A DNA stretch of 15,816 nt from Flavobacteriales bacterium CG_4_9_14_3_um_filter_32_8. GTDB lineage: Bacteria; Bacteroidota; Bacteroidia; Flavobacteriales_E; Vicingaceae. The stretch spans positions 1 through 15,816 of the forward strand of contig PFUQ01000118.1 of assembly GCA_002790175.1 (NCBI GenBank), read 5' to 3'. The notes under the pieces are model-generated. The model was not told the origin of the DNA. It saw only the letters and a program-made list of their open reading frames with translations, and searched no databases. Shown one piece after another: positions 7,250 through 14,035 of the stretch (position 1 is its first letter; each line of letters starts with the position of its first letter). The position numbers and the translations under genes were made by a program.

Positions 7250-10138
7250 CTAACGAGTTACAATAAATTTAGCAACTTTTCTTTCAGCACCAGATTCTAA
7301 TGAAATAAGATAAGAACCAACACTTAACGATGAAGCGTCAAATTTGATTTTATGGTTTCCTTTGGCTTTAGTTCCTAAGTCTATTGTTTTTACTAAAGAC
7401 CCTGTTAAATTATAAATTTTAATTTTAGTTGGAGAACTCTCTTTTAAATCAAAAGCTATCGTACCAGCACTGTTTAAAGGATTAGGATATACCGATAGAT
7501 TAGAAACAAAACTATTATTAGTGATGTTGTTTTCATTTTCATCGATAGCGGTAAATAAATCACCACTCATGTAAAAACCTCTACCATGAGTACCTAAATA
7601 AACATAACCTGAATTAACACTATGATTTGATCTTAAATGTTGTTGCTCTACTGCGAACACAGGAACATGGGTCATTCCATTACAACTTTCGTCAGTCCAT
7701 TGAGTTGTTCCCCCTGTAAAAGCGTTACTTGTTGTCCAAACTCCCCATTCCGTTCCAATAATTACTTTGTTGTTATTGTTGTAATCGATTTCAGCATCGT
7801 AAACTGGCATTTTAGGTAGAGCTGTTGCACCAGTTCCTTGAATTTGAGTTAATGTCATCGCTCCAGTGGCATTAGTACATTTGTAAATATGACTTGAATT
7901 TGTATAACCTCCAACAGTTATGATTAAATTATCAATATTGTTTGGATCCGAAGCAATTCCAGTTACAACTCCAGATACAGTAGATGGGAGAGATATAGTC
8001 AATACTGAAGAACCTGATCTAATATCTAAACCTAATGAATCATTCGCTAAATTTAAACCACTAATTCTTCTAATTCCATTGTTTGAACCGATAAAAAGAT
8101 GATTTCCATCAGCAGAAAATTCCATACAATAAATAGCACCAACAGCAGAAGTTGTTATCCTGTTCCACTCCGGATTAATAGCATTTAAACGGGCAGCATC
8201 TCTAGTTAAATAAACACCTGCACTAGTTGCCAACGCAAATCTGTTTTGGATGTAATCTTGAACTTTTATAGTATCTCCAGTAGTTACATAAATAGTAGAT
8301 GATGGAGTATAAAACAGTGGAGAACCATTAGATAAACTGGTGTATTCGTAAGTTTGACCTCCCACCAAGGTGTCAGGAGCAGAAAAAACAACATTGATTG
8401 AATCGACACTAGTAACATCGTTATTGCTTTCCCAATTTTCGATTACGGTATGGAAAGGTTGACCAGCTGCCACCAATGCTTCCAATTCTGGGTCATAAAA
8501 AGTACCACCACCACCACCGGCAAATCTAGCTACATAACCAAATTGAGAAGTAGTATAAGCTATACCAGGTCCTTGATTTGAAAAGGCAACATCAAAACCA
8601 TCTCCGCCAGATATTTCTGTAGTACCTTTTGGTGAAGGTTCTCCAAAAGATTGGTAAGAGAATAATTGACAACCATTATCTTGAGCACCACCTAAAAACC
8701 AACCATTAGCGGCACATTGAGCATCGTAAAAGGTGGTAACATTGTACCCTAAATTACGTTCTTGCCAAGTGGTTGCTCCATCAGAAGATTTAGCTACACC
8801 ACCATCACTACCAATATAAATGGTACTTGCAGTTGGCCATACAATCGTATGTTTATCCGCATGAACATAATAAGGATTCATTGATGATTCAAATAAATTG
8901 GCAGCTTTTAACCAACTTCCACCAATAGGATTAGAACCTGAGGCATATCTCCACTCGTACAATTGAACTCCTCCAACTAAAATATGTCCCCAATCGGAAG
9001 GGTCAACAGCAATGGCATCATCATAACCACCTTGTGCACCAGTACAGTCGTTTTGCATAAAAGGATCAACACAAGGAGAACCAGCAGGAACAATAACATT
9101 CCAAGTATTTCCTTTATCTAAACTAATTTCTATACCCTTTAAACTTCCTTGAGATCTTAATAAATAATAGACATTTGGGTTAGAAGGAGCAATTGCACCA
9201 GATACTCTTGATCCAGAATGTCCACTGGAAGTGAAAGTACCTAAACCATCACTTAAAGAAGTATATACTTTTCCTGAGAAACAAACTAACATGGAACCAT
9301 CGGAAGCAATGTCAATATCTTTACAAGTTGTTGTTTCGGGTATACCAGATATAACTTCGATGGGATTAGTCCATCCACTAAAAACGGTAGGATAAAAACC
9401 TGAACCATCAGGATCTGCCCAAACCATACCATCTTTTGTTGCTAAATACAATCGATTACCTTTTGATGCGATTGCATTTACAAATGATAGTTGTACACTA
9501 GTACTATTATTTGGAACGGCGGTTGGGTTGGTCAAAACTGGCAATACACTACCTGTGGAAGGAACGTACTCATAAAGTCCGTTACCAACAAAACCACTAC
9601 CACCAGTACCAAAAGGACTTTCAAATTCAGATCCAGTACCAAAAAATATTCTACCATTGGAAGTTTGAGTAATACAAGAGATTGCAAGATTTTCGCCCAT
9701 ACAACCCTCCAAACTATTAATAGGATTCCAAGTGCTAGCACCGTCATTAGAAACAAACAAACCTCCAGCGATACTTCCTGCATAAACTCTATTGGCTACA
9801 AATCGATCTACCAAGATGGCTCTTGTTCTACCACCAACATTATCTGGACCCATTTGAGTCCAATTTAAGCCTAAAGCAGCTTTATTATTTTGTTTGCTTC
9901 TAGCCATAACCTCGTTTCTAACTTGGTTAACCATGTTGTAATCAATTTTTCCAGTTGCTGGGTCAGCTTTCAGCATCAATAAGTATTCTGCATAACCTGC
10001 ATTTCCACGAACTCCTCCATTGGTAATACTTCTAGGTGTGTAAACAGATTGGGTTTTAGAGAATTTTTCTTTAACTAAATATCCACCAACAGTTAGTGTT
10101 GCAGCTAAAATTCCAATAGTAATTGTTTTAATGTTCAT
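7250..10138 (-). CDS. Secreted sortilin/BNR-like beta-propeller protein with T9SS sorting domain
   Basis: A 962-residue protein predicted to be exported through Sec and then released or surface-anchored by the type IX secretion system. Residues of about 90-500 contain repeated VPS10/sialidase-like (BNR) blades: WTQMGPDNVGGRTRAILVD, SNDGASTWNP, HADKHTIVWP, IGSDGGVAKSSDGATTWQ and GGAQDNG. These are hallmarks of propellers related to sortilin and GH74-like proteins. More propeller-like sequence follows a short beta-rich insert (about 575-640). Residues 881-962 form a type A C-terminal sorting domain: YPNP, then KIKIYNLTGSLVK, ending in KVAKFIVTR. The N-terminal hydrophobic segment (4-22) lacks a textbook A-x-A cleavage site. 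Substrate and role are unknown; no glycosidase catalytic pair can be assigned by eye. It is monocistronic, with a candidate promoter upstream and its own terminator. Confidence 0.9.
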   Translation of the reverse strand: MNIKTITIGILAATLTVGGYLVKEKFSKTQSVYTPRSITNGGVRGNAGYAEYLLMLKADPATGKIDYNMVNQVRNEVMARSKQNNKAALGLNWTQMGPDNVGGRTRAILVDRFVANRVYAGSIAGGLFVSNDGASTWNPINSLEGCMGENLAISCITQTSNGRIFFGTGSEFESPFGTGGSGFVGNGLYEYVPSTGSVLPVLTNPTAVPNNSTSVQLSFVNAIASKGNRLYLATKDGMVWADPDGSGFYPTVFSGWTNPIEVISGIPETTTCKDIDIASDGSMLVCFSGKVYTSLSDGLGTFTSSGHSGSRVSGAIAPSNPNVYYLLRSQGSLKGIEISLDKGNTWNVIVPAGSPCVDPFMQNDCTGAQGGYDDAIAVDPSDWGHILVGGVQLYEWRYASGSNPIGGSWLKAANLFESSMNPYYVHADKHTIVWPTASTIYIGSDGGVAKSSDGATTWQERNLGYNVTTFYDAQCAANGWFLGGAQDNGCQLFSYQSFGEPSPKGTTEISGGDGFDVAFSNQGPGIAYTTSQFGYVARFAGGGGGTFYDPELEALVAAGQPFHTVIENWESNNDVTSVDSINVVFSAPDTLVGGQTYEYTSLSNGSPLFYTPSSTIYVTTGDTIKVQDYIQNRFALATSAGVYLTRDAARLNAINPEWNRITTSAVGAIYCMEFSADGNHLFIGSNNGIRRISGLNLANDSLGLDIRSGSSVLTISLPSTVSGVVTGIASDPNNIDNLIITVGGYTNSSHIYKCTNATGAMTLTQIQGTGATALPKMPVYDAEIDYNNNNKVIIGTEWGVWTTSNAFTGGTTQWTDESCNGMTHVPVFAVEQQHLRSNHSVNSGYVYLGTHGRGFYMSGDLFTAIDENENNITNNSFVSNLSVYPNPLNSAGTIAFDLKESSPTKIKIYNLTGSLVKTIDLGTKAKGNHKIKFDASSLSVGSYLISLESGAERKVAKFIVTR

Positions 10139-10175
10139 TTTTCAATTTTTTTTAATTTGTTTTTGAAATGGGTTA

Positions 10176-10204
10176 CAAGATACGTATTATTTATGATTAT
10201 CAAA
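10176..10204 (-). promoter_or_regulatory. Candidate promoter of the T9SS propeller gene
   Basis: On the minus strand TTTG (10204-10201) is followed after 18 nt by TATCTTG (10182-10176), close to the Bacteroidota pair TTTG / TAnnTTTG. The -7 element lacks one T of the consensus. It is 37 nt upstream of the ATG at 10138, in the 193-bp gap after lipA. Confidence 0.4.
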
Positions 10205-10210
10205 ATAATC
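10195..10210. repeat. 6+6 inverted repeat upstream of the propeller gene
   Basis: GATTAT-CAAA-ATAATC is a perfect 6-bp inverted repeat with a 4-nt centre. It overlaps the TTTG (-33-like) box of the candidate promoter, so it could be an operator or a small hairpin. The sequence is short and AT-rich, so chance is possible. Confidence 0.35.
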
Positions 10211-10275
10211 CATTTTGTTTTCGATTATAAAGTTAAAAAATATTTATAATTATCTAGTAATAGATTTAAGAAACG

Positions 10276-10295
10276 GTACTTTTTTGTACTTTTTT
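10276..10295. repeat. Two tandem copies of GTACTTTTTT
   Basis: GTACTTTTTT occurs twice back to back in the gap between lipA and the propeller gene. On the minus strand it reads as A6-GTAC twice, just beyond the lipA stop. No function is evident; it may be slippage-derived. Confidence 0.6.
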
Positions 10296-10331
10296 CAAAT
10301 AAAGAGCAAACATTACGGTAATTTAATGTGT

Positions 10332-11198
10332 TTACAAAAGGTGTTTTTCGGCATGGTAAGACGACCGAACCAGTGGAGCACTTTCTACAAATCTAAACCC
10401 TAAATCCAAACCAATTTGTTTATATTTTTCAAATTGTGCAGGTTTTACAAATTCAACAACAGGTAGATGTTTAGCACTTGGTTGAAGATATTGACCGATG
10501 GTTAGTATATCACATCCAGCAATCTTTAAATCTTTCAATGTTTCTATCACTTCATGTTCTATTTCACCTAAACCGAGCATAATACCAGATTTTGTTTTCA
10601 TTCCTGCTGCTTTTAGTTTTTGGATAACTTCTAAACTTCTATCGTATTTTGCTTGAATACGAACTTGTTGGGTTAATCTGCGAACAGTTTCTAAATTATG
10701 TGAAACTATTTCTGGAGCAACATCAATTATCCGTTGTAAATTATCCCATTCTCCTTTAAAATCTGGTATTAATGTTTCTAAGGTAGTTTGAGGACTGATT
10801 TTTCGAACTGCTTTAATTGTTTCTGCCCAAATGATAGAACCGCCATCTTTTAAGTCATCTCTATCTACTGAAGTAATTACACAATGTTTAACATTCATTA
10901 ATTTTACAGAATTAGCAACTCGCATTGGTTCTTCTGTATCTGCAGGTAAAGGTTTTCCAGTTTTTACATTACAAAAACCACAAGAACGGGTACAAATGTT
11001 TCCTAAAATCATAAATGTCGCAGTTCCTAAACCCCAACATTCTCCCATATTAGGACAGTTACCACTTTCACAAATAGTATGTAATTTATGTTCAGATACA
11101 ATTTTACGTACGCTGGAATATGCTTCACCAGTAGGTAATTTAACTTTTAACCATTCTGGTTTTTTTAATTTTTTTTGTTCTATTTGTTGATTTTCCAA
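10332..11198 (-). CDS. lipA: Lipoyl synthase LipA
   Basis: Radical SAM enzyme that inserts two sulfurs into octanoyl groups on lipoyl domains (pyruvate and 2-oxoglutarate dehydrogenase, glycine cleavage H protein). The 288 residues carry both iron-sulfur sites: the auxiliary cluster CX4CX5C (Cys43, Cys48, Cys54 in CESGNCPNMGEC), the radical SAM CX3CX2C (Cys69, Cys73, Cys76 in CTRSCGFC), and the C-terminal RSSY motif (278-281), whose serine completes the auxiliary cluster. All are intact. There is no ATG before residue 51, so the start must be non-ATG. TTG at 11198 gives an N-terminus of the usual length and follows the upstream gene's stop by two bases, so the two genes are probably co-transcribed and coupled. 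Confidence 0.97.
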   Translation of the reverse strand: MENQQIEQKKLKKPEWLKVKLPTGEAYSSVRKIVSEHKLHTICESGNCPNMGECWGLGTATFMILGNICTRSCGFCNVKTGKPLPADTEEPMRVANSVKLMNVKHCVITSVDRDDLKDGGSIIWAETIKAVRKISPQTTLETLIPDFKGEWDNLQRIIDVAPEIVSHNLETVRRLTQQVRIQAKYDRSLEVIQKLKAAGMKTKSGIMLGLGEIEHEVIETLKDLKIAGCDILTIGQYLQPSAKHLPVVEFVKPAQFEKYKQIGLDLGFRFVESAPLVRSSYHAEKHLL

Positions 11199-11200
11199 TT

Positions 11201-11941
11201 TTATTCTGTTTTTTTTGATCCAAAAGTAAAAGATACGTATAGGTTTAAAAAATAATTTCGATTAAAATCATTCGCCATTATTGGTATTTTTTGTAAATAC
11301 ACATCTAAAATTGCTCCTACTTCTAGGGCATTAATTTTATTGGCTTGTCTTGACGATTCAAAATTTAATCCTGCTTTGATATAAGCACCAGGATAAAACT
11401 TTCCATTAAAAAAACCTCTAAACCATGATGCTTTTCCTATAATAAATCCTTGTGGATGTTTTTCGGGATCATACCTTTCTATCGGATATTCGATAGGAGT
11501 TTTGGAGGTATCTACTACTTCAAGAAATACTGGTTTGGCGTATGCAAATGATAAACCAGTGTTCAAAATATAAGAAATATCAATTCCTCTTACGCTTTGC
11601 TTATTAATAAAAGTACTATGTTGCCCTATACTAAACCTCAACACTAGGATTGAATTTAACTTACCATAAACATATCCATTGGAATTATCAAAAACAGAAC
11701 TGAAACTTTTAATTTCTTTGGGGTGTTTAACCCCAACTAGTTCTACTTCATAAATTCTTCTTGTAAATCCTGAAGTATAAACTCCATATTTATAAGTTAA
11801 TCCCCAGCCAGCAGTGTGAATAATAGCACCAAAAGCATTCTCTCTTTTGTAAATAGTTCTGCCTTCTTCAAAAACAGTTTCTTGAGCAAATAATGCTTGT
11901 GTTAAAACAACAAATAGGATATTAGTTAGTAATTTTTTCAT
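11201..11941 (-). CDS. Predicted outer-membrane or periplasmic beta-rich protein, lipA-linked
   Basis: A 246-residue protein of unknown function. From ATG at 11941 it has a standard signal peptide (MKKLLTNILFVVLTQALFA-Q) with a Bacteroidota A-Q-type cleavage site, so I prefer this start over an in-frame TTG 33 bp upstream. The mature part is rich in alternating aromatic/polar strands (for example GWGLTYKYGVYTSG, YFLNLYVSFTFG) and ends shortly after an F-x-F-G strand, as small outer-membrane beta-barrels do. No catalytic motif is visible. Its stop is two bases before the lipA start, so they form one transcription unit. Any functional tie to lipoylation is not shown by the sequence; the adjacency may simply be conserved gene order. 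Confidence 0.8.
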   Translation of the reverse strand: MKKLLTNILFVVLTQALFAQETVFEEGRTIYKRENAFGAIIHTAGWGLTYKYGVYTSGFTRRIYEVELVGVKHPKEIKSFSSVFDNSNGYVYGKLNSILVLRFSIGQHSTFINKQSVRGIDISYILNTGLSFAYAKPVFLEVVDTSKTPIEYPIERYDPEKHPQGFIIGKASWFRGFFNGKFYPGAYIKAGLNFESSRQANKINALEVGAILDVYLQKIPIMANDFNRNYFLNLYVSFTFGSKKTE

Positions 11942-11976
11942 TCCATAACAAAAGTAATAATAAATAAAATGCAATC

Positions 11977-11996
11977 TTTACATTGTTAAATGTAAA
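11977..11996. promoter_or_regulatory. Perfect inverted repeat in the divergent promoter region (candidate operator)
   Basis: TTTACATT-GTTA-AATGTAAA: 8-bp perfect arms (11977-11984, 11989-11996) around a 4-nt centre. It sits 20 bp before the OsmC-family start and 35 bp before the start of the divergent gene. The size and symmetry suit a dimeric regulator. It could instead be a small mRNA hairpin. Confidence 0.5.
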
Positions 11997-12016
11997 CACT
12001 AAAACTGAGTATATAT

Positions 12017-12421
12017 ATGGCTACATCTAAAATAATATATCTAGGAAATTTAAGAACGGAAGCAATTCACATTAAATCTGGCACAAAAATAATAACAGAT
12101 GCTCCAATCGATAATCAAGGTAAAGGAGAGGCTTTTTCTCCAACCGATTTAGTCGCAACAGCTTTGGGAAGTTGTATGTTAACTATAATTGGCATTAAAG
12201 CTCGAGATAATAACATGGATATTGAAGGAACAACCGTAACTATTACAAAAATTATGAGTGCTGAACCACGAAAAATAAGTGAGGTTGTGGTTGAATTTAA
12301 CTTTGGAGATAAAAAATTTAGTGAAAAAGAAAAGATTATCATTATGAATTGTGCTAAATCTTGTCCCGTTGCATTGAGTTTAGATCCAGCAATTCAACAA
12401 TCTTTAACTTTTAACTTCTAA
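12017..12421 (+). CDS. OsmC/Ohr-family thiol peroxidase-like protein
   Basis: A 134-residue OsmC-superfamily protein; such proteins reduce organic hydroperoxides with a pair of cysteines. Cys53 in the helix motif ALGSCMLT and Cys116 in CAKSCPVALS fit the peroxidatic and resolving cysteines of the family. The upstream block GEAFSPTDLVATAL is the usual lead-in to the first active-site helix. An extra Cys112 lies four residues before the second. It resembles the YhfA-like branch more than classical Ohr, so the substrate is uncertain. The ATG at 12017 is the first in frame. It is divergent from the lipA-linked gene across a 75-bp region with an inverted repeat. Its last 18 bp overlap the 3' end of the convergent ytxJ gene, another thiol-redox gene. 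Confidence 0.92.
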   Translation: MATSKIIYLGNLRTEAIHIKSGTKIITDAPIDNQGKGEAFSPTDLVATALGSCMLTIIGIKARDNNMDIEGTTVTITKIMSAEPRKISEVVVEFNFGDKKFSEKEKIIIMNCAKSCPVALSLDPAIQQSLTFNF

Positions 12422-12751
12422 GGATAATCTCAAGTCTTTTACTGATATTTCTAGATGGGAAGCAGTATAAATTGCTTTTCCATTTTTAATAATTATTAAC
12501 TGTGGGGATTCGTGATTAACATCAAATTGCTCTGCAATTATTTTAGAAATAGTTCTAAATGACAGAATATCGAGGTAATAAATAGGAAGTTCTTCTCCAT
12601 AATTCCAGAAGGAGGATAATCTCATTTTAGCTACAGAACTGATAGAACAACGGGTGCTATGTTTAAATATAGCAATACCAAACTCAGTTTGAAAAGAGAG
12701 TTCAATGAGTTGATTTAAATCTGATTCAGATTTAAGTGCTATCCAATTCAA
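12404..12751 (-). CDS. ytxJ: YtxJ-like bacillithiol-system redox protein
   Basis: A 115-residue thioredoxin-fold protein of the YtxJ family (DUF2847), proposed to act as a monothiol bacilliredoxin removing bacillithiol from oxidised proteins. The signature FKHSTRCSIS (29-38) carries the single cysteine, Cys35. ESPQ (81-84) supplies the cis-proline typical of thioredoxin folds, and the N-terminus MNWIALKS matches the usual family start. That start is a TTG; the codon two before it is the in-frame stop of the preceding small lipoprotein gene, so no longer start is possible. The two genes are 3 bp apart and surely co-transcribed. The 3' end overlaps the OsmC-family gene by 18 bp on the opposite strand. 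Confidence 0.88.
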   Translation of the reverse strand: MNWIALKSESDLNQLIELSFQTEFGIAIFKHSTRCSISSVAKMRLSSFWNYGEELPIYYLDILSFRTISKIIAEQFDVNHESPQLIIIKNGKAIYTASHLEISVKDLRLSLEVKS

Positions 12752-12754
12752 AAA

Positions 12755-12886
12755 TTAAGAAGGAGTTTGATTGGTGTTTTCAGTTGGAACACTTCCGTAA
12801 GCAGGACATGTTTCGTGACTTTTACAAGAAGAATATATAATAGCTACTAAAAAGAGTGCTGTGGTTACAATCAATAATTTTTTCAT
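12755..12886 (-). CDS. 43-residue lipoprotein-like peptide with CPAYG motif, upstream of ytxJ
   Basis: Read from ATG at 12886, this encodes a short basic start (MKK), a hydrophobic stretch LLIVTTALFLVAIIY, and SSC with Cys21 as a probable lipid-modified cysteine. The mature tail has about 22 residues, contains KSHETCPAYGS, and ends in TPS and a TAA stop. The lipobox is imperfect (Tyr at -3), but the layout matches small Bacteroidota lipoproteins that carry a CPAYG motif. Mature form: inner- or outer-membrane-anchored peptide with one free cysteine (Cys27). It lies 3 bp upstream of ytxJ and in the same reading frame, separated only by its stop and one codon. Function unknown. It is short, but the signal and motif make it a real gene in my view. 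Confidence 0.75.
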   Translation of the reverse strand: MKKLLIVTTALFLVAIIYSSCKSHETCPAYGSVPTENTNQTPS

Positions 12887-13008
12887 TCTAGTTTACTTAG
12901 TTTTGTTAAAAAAAATCTTTGCGAATTTAGTAAAAAATACCCAAATTACAATTAAACTTATTAACATAAGTTGTTAAGATGGGTTCTAAAAATTGATTCG
13001 CATCAAAA

Positions 13009-13102
13009 TTTTCATAGTTTTTTAGGGACAATGAAAATTTTTGAAACACTATCTGGATTCCGTCAGATGACGGATGAAGCAGTATATGAAAAACTATGAA
13101 AA
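13009..13102. repeat. 14-bp inverted repeat enclosing a 6-bp REP-like hairpin
   Basis: TTTTCATAGTTTTT at 13009-13022 is the exact complement of 13089-13102. Between them lies TCCGTC-AGAT-GACGGA (13059-13074), the most GC-rich hairpin of the region, flanked by partly complementary CTATCTG / CAGTATA sequences. A competing 11-bp pair (13005-13015 with 13031-13041) uses part of the same left arm. Confidence 0.7.
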
Positions 13103-13144
13103 CCCAATGGGAGCAAATATAACAAACAATCTGACTGCGTTATA

Positions 13145-13178
13145 TTTTTTTGGAATAGCCTTGGCTATTCCAAAAAAA
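13145..13178. repeat. 34-bp near-perfect palindrome (T7-GGAATAGCC-TT-GGCTATTCC-A7)
   Basis: Arms 13145-13160 and 13163-13178 pair perfectly over 16 bp with a 2-nt centre. Weaker pairing continues to about 13133 and 13190. The T-run precedes and the A-run follows the stem on both strands, the reverse of a rho-independent terminator, so I do not call it one. Confidence 0.85.
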
Positions 13179-13293
13179 ATATGCCTTGCATCTTATTTAT
13201 TATCTTTGTTTTTTGAAAGAAATCAATTTTTAGAACCCAACCTTAATGTTAAGCAATTTTGTAAATTGTGAAATAATGTTATAAATTAATAAA

Positions 13294-14007
13294 ATGCCTA
13301 AATTATCGATAGCACCAAAAATTGAGGATGGCTGGAAGGTTGCTTTACAGCAGGATTTTGAAAGTAATTATTTCGCTGATTTAAAATCTTTTTTAACCCA
13401 AGAAAAACAAAATAAGTTGGTTTTTCCACTCGGAAAAGACATTTTTAATGCCTTTAATTTAACGCCTTTTAGTAAAGTAAAAGTTGTCATTATAGGTCAA
13501 GATCCTTACCACTCTTTTGAGATAATTAACAACATACCAATTCCACATGCACATGGTTTGTGTTTTTCAATTCCAACAGCAGCTAAAAAAATTCCGCCCT
13601 CGTTAAAAAATATTTTTAAAGAACTAAATCAAGATTTAGGGTTAAGCATTCCAACCCATGGAAATTTAAGTAATTGGGCAAAACAAGGTGTTTTATTACT
13701 AAATGCAACATTAACAGTTAGAGCTCATGAAGCTGGTTCTCATCAAAAAAAAGGCTGGGAAATTTTTACTGATGTGGTTATCCAAAAACTTTCAGAACAA
13801 CAAGAAGGTCTTGTTTTTTTATTGTGGGGAAAATTTGCTCAAGATAAGGAGATTCTTATTGATGCAGATAAACATTCTATTCTCAAAGCAGCTCATCCTT
13901 CTCCTTTTTCTGCTTATCATGGATTTTTTGGTTGCAAACATTTTTCTAGAACCAACGAAATATTAAAAAACAGAGGATTAACCGAAATTGATTGGCAAAT
14001 CAAATAA
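13294..14007 (+). CDS. ung: Uracil-DNA glycosylase (family 1)
   Basis: Base-excision repair enzyme that removes uracil from DNA. The 237 residues show the water-activating loop GQDPYH (68-73) with catalytic Asp70, the HGLCFS block (87-92), LLLNATLTV with the uracil-recognising Asn137, WGKFAQ (178-183), and the minor-groove loop HPSPFSA (201-207) with His201. Oddly, 12 residues (74-85, SFEIINNIPIPH) separate GQDPYH from AHGLCFS, where family members such as E. coli Ung have four (GPGQ), so the loop next to the active site is about eight residues longer. The remaining architecture is normal. The ATG lies just downstream of the structured repeat element. It is followed after 28 bp by the POTRA/barrel gene, probably in one unit. 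Confidence 0.97.
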   Translation: MPKLSIAPKIEDGWKVALQQDFESNYFADLKSFLTQEKQNKLVFPLGKDIFNAFNLTPFSKVKVVIIGQDPYHSFEIINNIPIPHAHGLCFSIPTAAKKIPPSLKNIFKELNQDLGLSIPTHGNLSNWAKQGVLLLNATLTVRAHEAGSHQKKGWEIFTDVVIQKLSEQQEGLVFLLWGKFAQDKEILIDADKHSILKAAHPSPFSAYHGFFGCKHFSRTNEILKNRGLTEIDWQIK

Positions 14008-14035
14008 AAAGAATAAATTTTCGTAAACTAGTATC

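Larger units (their letters stand above)
12942..13272. repeat. Structured intergenic element with long imperfect terminal inverted repeats (REP/MITE-like)
   Basis: The 407-bp stretch between the small lipoprotein gene and ung (12887-13293) holds no convincing gene. Its core is bounded by a 19-bp perfect inverted repeat, TGGGTTCTAAAAATTGATT at 12980-12998 and its complement at 13221-13239. Similarity continues outward with small gaps (TTAAG at 12974-12978 with 13242-13246; TTAACAT at 12961-12967 with 13246-13252; AT-rich sequence beyond). Inside are further paired segments: 13005-13015/13031-13041, 13009-13022/13089-13102, a 6-bp GC-containing hairpin at 13059-13074, and a 16-bp-stem palindrome at 13145-13178. 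No transposase is present. The organisation suggests a non-autonomous mobile or REP-like repeat, but copies elsewhere in the genome cannot be seen from here. Confidence 0.6.

Noticed and set aside
9491..9868. A 125-codon open frame on the plus strand opposite the propeller gene
   Set aside because: It is antisense to strongly supported propeller blades, is Thr/Ser/Lys-rich as expected from complementary codons, and has no domain or start context of its own.
10276..10295. GTAC-T6-GTAC-T6 considered as a lipA terminator or hairpin
   Set aside because: Only 4-bp GTAC self-complementary arms are available, and on the lipA strand the runs are A rather than U, so it does not form a credible terminator.
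10831..11190. A 119-codon open frame on the plus strand opposite lipA
   Set aside because: It lies antisense to the two iron-sulfur motifs of LipA, which are clearly the real coding sense; its cysteine and proline content reflects the complement.
13145..13178. Rho-independent terminator for the ytxJ operon or for ung
   Set aside because: The T-run precedes and the A-run follows the stem on both strands, opposite to the requirement, and it lies upstream of both genes' starts.
13074..13271. A 65-codon open frame on the plus strand within the intergenic element
   Set aside because: It runs straight through the 34-bp palindrome and one terminal inverted repeat, has no recognisable domain or signal peptide, and its sequence is fully explained by the repeat structure. 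It is possible but unlikely to be a gene.
12942..13272. Insertion sequence or integron attC site
   Set aside because: There is no transposase or integrase frame in or near it, and the pairing pattern does not show attC R/L boxes; a non-autonomous repeat fits better.
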